Assembly (NCBI GenBank): GCA_018222965.1 | Contig: JAAEZH010000031.1 | Span: 1 to 64,000, forward strand | Source of the DNA: Bacteroidota bacterium | GTDB taxonomy: Bacteria > Bacteroidota > Bacteroidia > Chitinophagales > Saprospiraceae | DNA: 64,000 nt | Reading direction: 5' to 3' | Program-made: the position numbers and the translations under genes | Notes under the pieces: model-generated | Database searches by the model: none | Seen by the model: the letters and a program-made list of their open reading frames with translations, nothing else | What the model was told of the DNA's origin: nothing | In this document: positions 57,305 through 64,000 of the stretch, piece after piece | How positions within the stretch are numbered: position 1 is the first letter of the stretch | Layout of the letters: each line of letters begins with the position of its first letter

Positions 57305-59059
57305 TTATTGTACGATTCCGGTAATCACTACCGAGCTGCCCGGGTAATTTGTTCCAGAAATTTCTTCGAGAATATTGCATCCAGAAATTTCAAATTGAAT
57401 TAAATCTCCGGGATTGTAACCGGCAAAATTCAAGTTAAGATCCCCTTGTCCGGGCGACCAGTATTCATCCGGATTTCCCAGAAGGGTGTGTGAGAAACTC
57501 ATGCCATAGAGTGGATTAGAAGGGTCAGCATTCCAATCCAGGAAATTGAATTCCGTTATTACTTTGTCTCCGTCATCATCTGTGTACGTGCTCTGGAAGG
57601 TATAGATCTGTGGGTTGCCGTTATCATACCCAACCGTTACAGTACAATATGGTACAAACACCTGCCCTGCACCATTTATGTTGTACTGAACTCCGGATAC
57701 GACTTGGTTATCGCAGGCATCGATGGTACCTAAATCCATGACATCTGCCACCGAAAATGTCTGGATGTCAGACTGTAATTGTTCATCAATATCAATCGCG
57801 TATACATCGATACTACTTCCCTGACAAGTTCCAATTAAGGAATTAAAATTACCGTTTGGCAGGGTTCGCAATACGGTTAAAGTGCCGGCAGAATTGGTAA
57901 TGGAGACCAGTCCGTTTGATACCGGATTGGCATCACAGTCAACGACATTTCCGCTTACTACCGACCAGTCGTCGGTTAGTGCTATTTCAAAAACGCCCAG
58001 GTTGGTATCTGCTGTGAATGGTCCCACTTCTTCGGAGTGTACCACGGTGCCACAGGTATTTATGATTTCAAGGAGAAAGACCACATCTTCCGGTACTTTC
58101 CCGTCAAAATAACCTTTGTCATCTGTATGATCGCTGGCCTGATCGCCATTGTCCAGGCGGGTGAGGCGCACTTCCACATAGGGAGCATATCCATTTACAT
58201 CAACTTGTCCGGAGACTTCAACGAATGGAAAGGGAATATCACAATTCCAGAAGGTAAAGTGGTTTACTTCTCCGATGTAGGTATTATTCGTCAGGTTTGC
58301 AGCGCCTTCTTCTACCCAGAGGCCCAGGCCTTCATCGTAGTACCAAAGGGGGATAGACTGGGGTGCCTTGGATTGCAATTCGGCAGGTACCGGCATTTCG
58401 ATGGTAGCGGCCTGGTTGATGTCCAGTTCTTCGCCGGAAGGCGTTTCCAGCTCTACATTAATCATGCCGTAAGTTACCAGTCCGCGCAACTCGTCTTCGC
58501 TGTTGATGGCTGTGAGGTTGCCCGGCATATACTGGTACAGCTCCGAGTCGGTCGGATCGAGCCAGTAGGCATAAACATTCACACTGCCGGAGTAAGTATC
58601 GCCATTTGGCAACACAAAACTGCCGCCGGCAAAGTCTACTTTGCTACCGCCATTTAATGCTACTTCGCCGCCACTTGCAGACTGAAGCGTAGCGCTGAGA
58701 TTGCGTTCAATCATTTGAACGGTCAGGAACTCACGGCTTTCTTCATTGGGGGTAAATACGGGAAAAGCATCAAAGTATCCTTCTTTTTGAACGAATACCA
58801 GAGCGCGGGAACTGGATTGAAAATCTTCCAGGTTGAAGTAACCGGCTTCATTGGTATTTGTTTGAGCATCGCCCATGCGAACCACAGCATCTTCTACCGG
58901 ATTTCCGGATTCATCAACAACCAGGCCATGTACCTGAGTTTCAATAGTAATGCCCGGATCGGGTACAACCACATCTTTGGTCGTAGTAATATCATCTTTC
59001 CGGCAGGCGGAAAAAGAAATAAAGAATACTGCCAGAAACAGCGGCAAAATATATCTCAT
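57305..59059 (-). CDS. Lipoprotein with carboxypeptidase-regulatory-like domain
   Basis: A 584-residue protein with lipobox FSAC (lipidated Cys19). Residues about 40-115 form a carboxypeptidase-regulatory-like/transthyretin-like domain (VHGLVVDESGNPVEDAVVRM, NEAGYFNLEDF). A large middle domain (FAGGSFVLPNGDTYSGSVNV, PVPAELQSKAPQSIPLWYYD, GEVNHFTFWNCD) recalls ZU5/Reeler-linked lipoproteins, and a second carboxypeptidase-like unit follows. Likely an outer-membrane or surface protein. It lies directly upstream of the sigma gene and may be part of the same operon. Confidence 0.82.
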   Translation of the reverse strand: MRYILPLFLAVFFISFSACRKDDITTTKDVVVPDPGITIETQVHGLVVDESGNPVEDAVVRMGDAQTNTNEAGYFNLEDFQSSSRALVFVQKEGYFDAFPVFTPNEESREFLTVQMIERNLSATLQSASGGEVALNGGSKVDFAGGSFVLPNGDTYSGSVNVYAYWLDPTDSELYQYMPGNLTAINSEDELRGLVTYGMINVELETPSGEELDINQAATIEMPVPAELQSKAPQSIPLWYYDEGLGLWVEEGAANLTNNTYIGEVNHFTFWNCDIPFPFVEVSGQVDVNGYAPYVEVRLTRLDNGDQASDHTDDKGYFDGKVPEDVVFLLEIINTCGTVVHSEEVGPFTADTNLGVFEIALTDDWSVVSGNVVDCDANPVSNGLVSITNSAGTLTVLRTLPNGNFNSLIGTCQGSSIDVYAIDIDEQLQSDIQTFSVADVMDLGTIDACDNQVVSGVQYNINGAGQVFVPYCTVTVGYDNGNPQIYTFQSTYTDDDGDKVITEFNFLDWNADPSNPLYGMSFSHTLLGNPDEYWSPGQGDLNLNFAGYNPGDLIQFEISGCNILEEISGTNYPGSSVVITGIVQ

Positions 59060-59159
59060 CGGTTATAATTTTTGAATGATTGTTTTTTGTTTGCAAGGCG
59101 CCTTTCAATCATAACTATACCGATGCGCGCAAAACGCTGCATGCGTCTGAGTATTTTTT

Positions 59160-60782
59160 TTAAATCCTTATCAATCGACCACTGTAGAAAGGATCTCCAT
59201 TGCGGTAAATCTGATAAAAGTAAGTTCCTGCCGGCACCTTCGGATCCCACTCCATTATTTTATTTCCGGGCGTATCGAAGGTCTGAAGTTGGTCGTGAAC
59301 CAATCGACCACTGATGTCGTAAATCCGCAGGTACATTTGAGTAGAGGTATTGATGTTGAAGTAGAAAGCCACGGTTTCATCAGAAGTCGGATTGGGAGCT
59401 ACCCGCACGGCCGGCGGATTCGGTAGCGGAGTCAGGGTAGATGTACACAAAGTACCAAAGGCGTCATCCAGAAAAGCCATTCGGTTTACCAGCCAGTTTC
59501 TCAGGTAGACAATCTCATTTTCGTAGGTTTGGCCTACATAATAATTGGGCCATATGGCTTCGCCCAAAACGGGCCAGCGTTCGAAATTTCGTCCGGCTGC
59601 ATCGCCAATGACAGTGGTCAGAGAGTCGACCAGTTCCAGTATTTCAGTGTCTGAAAACATGCCGCTTCGAAGATCATTCCAGCGGGCATACAACTGGCAA
59701 TTGAAATCCGGATCCTCCATGAGTCGGTCCCACCAAAAAGGGATGAGCCAGAAATCACCCGAGCAGACGTCATTAAAGTCGAAAGCAAAACCTGTGGTCG
59801 ATTCTCCCAGGCAGTAATTGGCGTTTCCGAAGGCTATATTAAAGTCCCATACCGGTCCCATTTTCAAGCGACTGTCTGTACTGTCGCGATCTTTATACAG
59901 GAAGGTGCTCAGGCGATAGCCATCTACGTTTCGGGCAATTTCATTAATGATCAGGTAGTCGATAAATGTAGAATCGTCAATAAACTGTGCATAGCCTTCT
60001 TCGGGATCTGCAAAATCCGCTGATTGCAGGTTTTGCTCGAATGCATCCATAAATTGTTGGATGTAACCCTGTTGCGCTGGCTGTATTTCGTCTGCCTGGG
60101 GTTCATGGTATTGGAAAAAGATGGTTTGATCCTGTCCCGGAATGGGTTTGTACAGCGAAGGCCAGCCGTCGGAAACAGAACCGGTTTCTTTATCGAGTTT
60201 AATCACATAGCCCCCCGTGAGTTGGTCTCCGCTGATGTCGTCGGGATTGAGGGTAGCAATATCAATACGATCGTTGTCTCGTTTGACGCGCTCCAGCAAG
60301 ACATACAATCCCATGTACTCTCCATTAATCACCAGCTCACAGAAGCGGGTACGGGGTGCCCAGGCCATGATTTTGCCGGCCATTTCATAGGCCAGCACAT
60401 TTCGGATCAGTGTTTTGTCGGAATACGGTCCGTGTAGTACCCAGTCATTCTCTTCGGGCATTCCCAGCAGGGAGACGTTGTTGTTGCTTCCGTCTGCAAA
60501 TCGGGTTTCGAGGCCATAGCCTACTTTTGGGAAAATGGTTTGGGAGGTGGAGCCCCGTTTTTCAATCCCGGCCCAACCATCGTATTCATTAAAAGGATCG
60601 TCCAGGTGGTTTATGACTCCGGGACCATTATAGATGATGCCAAAAAGCACATCGATCTTTGGCTCATCCGGAATCTCCTCTCCTTGTGTATCCACCACCA
60701 AAATGGGCAGGTTTGAACTCTCAAAATCCTGCGCATATACCGAGAGGGGCAAACACAGGATCATCCAAATAATTTGTCTCAT
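59160..60782 (-). CDS. CotH kinase family protein with T9SS type A sorting domain
   Basis: A 540-residue secreted protein: signal peptide MRQIIWMILCLPLSVYAQ, then the CotH domain with WAGIEKRGSTSQTIFPKVGY, YMGLYVLLERVKRDNDRI, GGYVIKLDKETG and MGPVWDFNIAFGNANY. CotH proteins have an atypical protein-kinase fold; Bacillus CotH phosphorylates spore-coat proteins, while roles in Bacteroidota are unknown. The last 80 residues (VRVAPNPTSDETVAFYF, LRIYDISGRLVHDQL, AGTYFYQIYRNGDPFYSGRL) are a type A sorting domain. It precedes the carboxypeptidase-like lipoprotein on the same strand. Confidence 0.92.
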   Translation of the reverse strand: MRQIIWMILCLPLSVYAQDFESSNLPILVVDTQGEEIPDEPKIDVLFGIIYNGPGVINHLDDPFNEYDGWAGIEKRGSTSQTIFPKVGYGLETRFADGSNNNVSLLGMPEENDWVLHGPYSDKTLIRNVLAYEMAGKIMAWAPRTRFCELVINGEYMGLYVLLERVKRDNDRIDIATLNPDDISGDQLTGGYVIKLDKETGSVSDGWPSLYKPIPGQDQTIFFQYHEPQADEIQPAQQGYIQQFMDAFEQNLQSADFADPEEGYAQFIDDSTFIDYLIINEIARNVDGYRLSTFLYKDRDSTDSRLKMGPVWDFNIAFGNANYCLGESTTGFAFDFNDVCSGDFWLIPFWWDRLMEDPDFNCQLYARWNDLRSGMFSDTEILELVDSLTTVIGDAAGRNFERWPVLGEAIWPNYYVGQTYENEIVYLRNWLVNRMAFLDDAFGTLCTSTLTPLPNPPAVRVAPNPTSDETVAFYFNINTSTQMYLRIYDISGRLVHDQLQTFDTPGNKIMEWDPKVPAGTYFYQIYRNGDPFYSGRLIRI

Positions 60783-60823
60783 AATTCCAATTCACTTTGC
60801 CTGATTTTAAGCTGGGATATCAA

Positions 60824-61789
60824 TCAACTATAATTCAGGTTTATCTTTTCTCTAATACGGTCTAAGGTCTGCATAAACTCCAGGCTGTTATCCAGACTCC
60901 AAAGCGGGCTCTCTTTTTTGCCGGTTTCCAAACATTCCTTTACGTGCAGTACTTCATATCGGTATCCGGTCCAGGGGGCATCAGATTCCCAAATCAGATC
61001 CGGACGATCGTCATTGTAAGATAAAGTAATCTTTTTACTGTGGTGCCAGCGGGAATGGATGTTTATGGTCCCTTCGCTTCCAATTATTTGTGCCTTACAG
61101 GGTGTTACGGATCGAAAACTGGACTGCAGGCTGGCCAGATGATCCGCGTATTTAAAAAGCATGCTCAGTTCTTCATCTACCCCGGTTTTGCCGAGAATTG
61201 CCTGTGCGTCGATACTTTCCGGTTTGCCACTAAGGAAGAGAGCCAGGAAAACCGGGTACAATCCGATGTCCAGCAAAGAACCTCCTCCTTTTTTCAGATC
61301 AAATAACCGGGAGTTGGGATCGTAATTCGGGCGAAAGCCAAAATCTGCTTTGATGTGACACAAATCTCCGATGAATCCATTATCGAGCCATTCTTTGGCC
61401 TTCAGGAGGCTTGGCATAAATCGAGACCACATCGCCTCCATTAAAAACACCTGGTTTTCCCGGGCTTTTTTTACCATTTTTTCCGCTTCCGCGAAATTCA
61501 TGGCGAAGGCTTTTTCGCACAAAACGGGGATACCCCGATCCAAACCGGCGATGGTCAATTCGGCATGTGAGGTGTGTGGAGTTGCTACATAAATCAGATC
61601 TACATCCGCTTCTTCCAACAGCGACTCGTAGGAACCAAATGCCTGGTCTGCACCTAATTCCAATGCCATCTTTTCTGCGCGCTCCAGAGATCTGGAACCA
61701 ACCGCTCCTATGCTAACACCTGGAATGGTCAGCGCATCCTGTGCGAGTTTTGGTCCAATTTTTCCGGCTCCAAGTATACCTATTTTCAT
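60824..61789 (-). CDS. Gfo/Idh/MocA family oxidoreductase
   Basis: ATG 61789 (MKIGILGAGKIGPKLAQDAL) begins directly with the Rossmann loop; a longer in-frame TTG start would only translate the 9-bp repeats upstream and is rejected. The 321-residue enzyme shows YVATPHTSHAELTIAGLDRG and VLCEKAFAMNFAEAEKMV with the conserved EK pair. It uses NAD(P) on a sugar or a related ring compound. It is the downstream neighbour of two polysaccharide genes and may supply a sugar for them, but it is separated by microrepeats, so cotranscription is uncertain. Confidence 0.9.
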   Translation of the reverse strand: MKIGILGAGKIGPKLAQDALTIPGVSIGAVGSRSLERAEKMALELGADQAFGSYESLLEEADVDLIYVATPHTSHAELTIAGLDRGIPVLCEKAFAMNFAEAEKMVKKARENQVFLMEAMWSRFMPSLLKAKEWLDNGFIGDLCHIKADFGFRPNYDPNSRLFDLKKGGGSLLDIGLYPVFLALFLSGKPESIDAQAILGKTGVDEELSMLFKYADHLASLQSSFRSVTPCKAQIIGSEGTINIHSRWHHSKKITLSYNDDRPDLIWESDAPWTGYRYEVLHVKECLETGKKESPLWSLDNSLEFMQTLDRIREKINLNYS

Positions 61790-61790
61790 G

Positions 61791-61834
61791 ATTACGTTTG
61801 ATACGTTTGATACGTTTGATACGTTTGATACGAA
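61791..61834. repeat. 9-bp tandem repeat (ATACGTTTG) just upstream of the Gfo/Idh/MocA start
   Basis: ATACGTTTG occurs at 61801, 61810 and 61819, with a variant (ATTACGTTTG) at 61791 and a broken copy at 61828. Each copy on the plus strand holds TACGTTTG, an exact -7 promoter consensus pointing away from the adjacent gene. The array ends 1 bp from the gene's ATG. Confidence 0.9.
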
Positions 61835-61875
61835 TTTAAAGGGATGCGTAGAAGTCAAGGTTTAACCTTCTTTTT

Positions 61876-61910
61876 CGTGGTACGTGGTACGTGGTACGTG
61901 GTACGTGGTA
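61876..61910. repeat. 7-bp tandem repeat (CGTGGTA) x5
   Basis: Five perfect copies of CGTGGTA, followed by a partial CGTA. With the 9-bp array 40 bp away it fills most of the 151-bp spacer between the sugar transferase and oxidoreductase genes. The unit is not a multiple of three and lies outside any gene. Confidence 0.92.
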
Positions 61911-61940
61911 CGTAATTAAAAATTAAGCATTAACCATTAT

Positions 61941-62546
61941 TCATTTTACTCCCACAATTTTCCCGATCGTTTGCAGAATGATCTTCAGGTCGATCAGAAA
62001 ACTTTTTTCTTCAATGTATTTAAGATTAAGCTCCAACTTTGCGGGCATAATTTCTTCTATATAGGTCTTTTCCGGATCCTGGCTTTGGGCCAGCAGCTCC
62101 GCTTCCTTAAAATAACGAATGGATGCATAATCGGTGAGACCGGGACGCACCCAGAGTACATTGCGTTGGCGTTCGGTATAGAGCTCCACATATTTTGGAA
62201 CCTCCGGACGGGGCCCCACCACACTCATTTCTCCCCGGAGAATGTTCCAGAGTTGGGGCAATTCATCCAGCTTAAATTTACGCAGATAGTATCCCACTTT
62301 GGTAATGCGCGGATCGCGATCGCCCACTGTAATTTGCCGCCGCGAATCGATATCGGTATACATGGAGCGAAACTTTAATAATTGGAAAGGAACACCATAG
62401 CGGCCTACCCGGGTTTGTCTGTAGATCACCGGCCCTTTAGAGTCGAGTTTGATCAGTATCGCAATACAGCCCAAAATCGGTGAAAGGAAAACCAGAACCA
62501 GAACACTGACCAGTTGATCGAAGAAACATTTCAGGCTGCTAATCAT
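61941..62546 (-). CDS. Initiating sugar-phosphate transferase (monotopic phosphoglycosyl transferase)
   Basis: A 201-residue enzyme of the bacterial sugar transferase family in its small (PglC-like) form: one N-terminal membrane segment (LVSVLVLVFLSPILGCIAIL), then KGPVIYRQTRVGRYGVPF, KFRSMYTDID, the catalytic Asp-Glu pair in KFKLDELPQLWNIL and SVVGPRPEVPKYVELY. It moves a phospho-sugar from a UDP-sugar to undecaprenyl phosphate, starting a surface glycan. The gene overlaps the DegT aminotransferase gene by 4 bp. Confidence 0.95.
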   Translation of the reverse strand: MISSLKCFFDQLVSVLVLVFLSPILGCIAILIKLDSKGPVIYRQTRVGRYGVPFQLLKFRSMYTDIDSRRQITVGDRDPRITKVGYYLRKFKLDELPQLWNILRGEMSVVGPRPEVPKYVELYTERQRNVLWVRPGLTDYASIRYFKEAELLAQSQDPEKTYIEEIMPAKLELNLKYIEEKSFLIDLKIILQTIGKIVGVK

Positions 62547-63766
62547 CCGATTTCCTTTTGTACGGCTTCTGCCAGGGTTTCAATCACCCGTTGTTGCTGC
62601 GTTTCCGTCAGATCGTAAAAGACAGGCAGGGTGATCTCTCTTTCAAAAAAATCCAGAGATACGGGAAAATGCTGCACATCATAGCCCTCCGACTGATAGA
62701 AAGACAGCATGGGCAAAGGCTTGTAATGCACATTAACCGATACATCGTGATCAAACATAAACTGAATGATCCGATCTCGGGCTGCCCGGTCAATACCCCG
62801 AATACGGAGCAGATATAAATGCGCGGAAGAGCGGCGGTTTTCATCTTCCAATACGGGCAATTCTGCCCAATCGTATTTGCTCAGCAGATTGGAATACTCC
62901 TGACAGATTTTTTGTCTTTTCGGCAAGGTATCCGAGAGATAGCGTTTTGCCTCCACCAGTCCGATGGCAGCCAATACATCCGGCATATTGCATTTATATC
63001 CCGGCTCGCTAACATCGTATTCCCAGGCATTTTTGCCAAACTTTGCCAGTGCATCTTTACTCTGGCCGTGCAGGGATTTGGTATTGAGTTTTTTATAAAT
63101 TTCGAGATTATCGAATGGCTCCGGAAAATGCAGGCAGATGGCGCCTCCTTCGGCAGTCGTCAGATTTTTTACAGCATGAAAAGAATAGACTGCTGCATCA
63201 CAGAGCAAGGCCGGTGCCGCTTCCTGATACAGGGCTCCAAGAGAATGTGCCGCATCAGCCAAAACAAGTGGGCGCCCCAATTGGGCTTGCAAGTCATTTC
63301 CAGGCTGAAAAAGACTTTTAATCGATTCCTTTTCCAACATTCGCCGCAAGGCAGCATAATTTACCGGCAATCCGGCAAGATCTACCGGCATAATCGCTTT
63401 GGTCTTTGCAGTAATGGCTTTTTCTACCGCATCCATATCCATGCAACCATCGGCAGGATTGATATCTACCATCACCGGACGGGCACCGCAATGCATAACC
63501 ACATTAGCGGTAGCGCAATAAGTGTAGGCGGGCACGATCACCTCATCACCCGATTTCACCCCCAAAAAGCGCAGGATGAGTTCCATCCCGGCTGTCGCCG
63601 AATTTACGCAAAGCACCTTTGGCACATCTGTCATTGTTTCGACTTCCTGCTCCAGGGCTTTGGTTCGCGGTCCGGTAGTAATCCAGCCGGATTGAAGGGT
63701 TTTTGTTACTTCATCGATCACCGCCTGGTCAATTCTTGGCGGTGCAAATGGGATTTTTTCAGCCAT
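62543..63766 (-). CDS. DegT/DnrJ/EryC1 family sugar aminotransferase
   Basis: The start is ATG 63766 (MAEKIPFAPPRIDQAVIDEV); an in-frame ATG six codons earlier (63784) is also possible. The PLP-dependent enzyme has LCVNSATAGMELILRFLGV, VIVPAYTYCATANVVMHCGA, DAAHSLGA and the lysine box YSFHAVKNLTTAEGGAI. Such enzymes aminate keto sugars bound to nucleotides. With the phosphoglycosyl transferase it would make and attach an amino sugar (for example a di-N-acetyl-bacillosamine-type sugar), but the product is not shown. The locus continues beyond the right edge. Confidence 0.93.
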   Translation of the reverse strand: MAEKIPFAPPRIDQAVIDEVTKTLQSGWITTGPRTKALEQEVETMTDVPKVLCVNSATAGMELILRFLGVKSGDEVIVPAYTYCATANVVMHCGARPVMVDINPADGCMDMDAVEKAITAKTKAIMPVDLAGLPVNYAALRRMLEKESIKSLFQPGNDLQAQLGRPLVLADAAHSLGALYQEAAPALLCDAAVYSFHAVKNLTTAEGGAICLHFPEPFDNLEIYKKLNTKSLHGQSKDALAKFGKNAWEYDVSEPGYKCNMPDVLAAIGLVEAKRYLSDTLPKRQKICQEYSNLLSKYDWAELPVLEDENRRSSAHLYLLRIRGIDRAARDRIIQFMFDHDVSVNVHYKPLPMLSFYQSEGYDVQHFPVSLDFFEREITLPVFYDLTETQQQRVIETLAEAVQKEIG

Positions 63767-63796
63767 AATGCGAAGGTACGTCATAGGAGGGAAATG

Positions 63797-64000
63797 GGGA
63801 GTCGGTTCTAAATCGACAAGATCAAGCTTCGCTTGCCTTTGTCGATTTTTCTCCAGGGGAGCGATTCCCCTTCGGTGAATCTGGGGAGATACTCACCGAC
63901 TTTGTCGGTATCGTGGGGAGTGCTCTCTAATCTCCCCTGCAAGATTGCCTGCGGCAACCTTGCTAACTCCCCAAATCCGCTGAAGGCGGATTCCTCCCCT
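63797..64000. repeat. Palindrome-rich block at the right window edge
   Basis: Five stem-loops follow each other in 200 bp: AAATCGACAA/TTGTCGATTT (63810-63848, with inner CAAGC/GCTTG), GGGGA/TCCCC (63856-63870), ACCGAC/GTCGGT (63895-63909), GCAAG and TTGCC with GGCAA and CTTGC (63939-63963), AATCCGC/GCGGATT (63974-63992). GGGGAG or CTCCCC recurs between them. No gene is visible. It looks like an interspersed element or the edge of one, cut by the window. Confidence 0.65.

Noticed and set aside
61790-61858. Longer N-terminus for the Gfo/Idh/MocA protein
   Set aside because: The added residues (repeating Val-Ser-Asn) are translation of the 9-bp repeats from a TTG; the Rossmann fold begins at ATG 61789.
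62819-63811. 330-codon plus-strand frame antisense to the DegT aminotransferase gene
   Set aside because: It mirrors a confident PLP enzyme gene on the minus strand; its product is rich in Ile, His, Gly and Arg as expected for an antisense shadow.
1-64000. tRNA, rRNA, CRISPR arrays, insertion sequences or prophage genes
   Set aside because: No T-loop signature in a clover-leaf context, no regularly spaced repeats with unique spacers, and no transposase, integrase or phage structural proteins were seen on either strand.

Overview
This is a 64 kb stretch of chromosome from a free-living member of the Bacteroidota, most likely the Saprospiria/Lewinella side of the phylum (the class is inferred from gene style, not proven). 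The evidence is type IX secretion (T9SS) C-terminal sorting domains on five predicted exoproteins, SprB-like repeats, many SPII lipoproteins, LytTR/His_kinase signalling, an ECF sigma factor module, Bacteroidota-specific families (DUF2452, DUF3098, DUF5684-type LepB), and promoters of the TAnnTTTG (-7) type with no clear Shine-Dalgarno sequences. I see no rRNA, tRNA, CRISPR, insertion sequence or prophage.

Layout. 1-3 kb: a PolB-like 3'-5' exonuclease cut by the left edge, a membrane-anchored coiled-coil protein, DUF2452 and DUF1573. 3-7.6 kb: a housekeeping run lepB, ftsX, DUF3098, uppP, truB. 7.6-24 kb: an alpha/beta hydrolase, gpsA, a GT2 glycosyltransferase, a YfhO-type membrane protein, secreted lectin (T9SS type B), an SLC12-like transporter, secreted GH30-like hydrolase, AI-2E family permease, GNAT, polysaccharide deacetylase, and a DM13 lipoprotein paired with an outer-membrane protein. 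24-36 kb: a DUF1801/YdeI gene split by an apparent one-base frameshift, M48 protease, flippase, GT2, cyclase-family hydrolase, then a gene-free block of stacked hairpins before a 1426-residue secreted metalloprotease. 36-46 kb: sulfotransferase, class IV aminotransferase, LytTR two-component pair, lipoprotein, fatty acid hydroxylase, an ergothioneine cassette (egtB-egtD), App1-like phosphatase. 47-64 kb, mostly on the minus strand: secreted lipase-like protein, LVIVD lipoproteins, the aromatic amino acid operon (pheA, aminotransferase, tyrA, DAHP synthase/chorismate mutase), an ECF sigma/transmembrane-barrel module, CotH protein, and the start of a surface-polysaccharide locus (Gfo/Idh/MocA oxidoreductase, initiating sugar-phosphate transferase, DegT aminotransferase).

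The most striking item is the leader of the aromatic operon (55069-55354). A good promoter is followed by two consecutive attenuator units. Each has a short peptide packed with aromatic codons (FYFWFYF in the first, YYSYWYF in the second), a stretch right after its stop codon that can pair with the coming terminator, and an intrinsic terminator. Such a doubled, ribosome-mediated attenuator would read Phe/Tyr/Trp supply twice before pheA.

A second signal is a short palindrome, TTCGSCGAA (S = G or C), found 14 times by eye where about 0.5 would be expected by chance. It lies in both genes and intergenic DNA, often about 3-4 kb apart. Other unexplained structure includes a possible small RNA made of three terminator-like hairpins (30561-30717), microrepeats of 7 and 9 bp, and a palindrome-rich block at the right edge.
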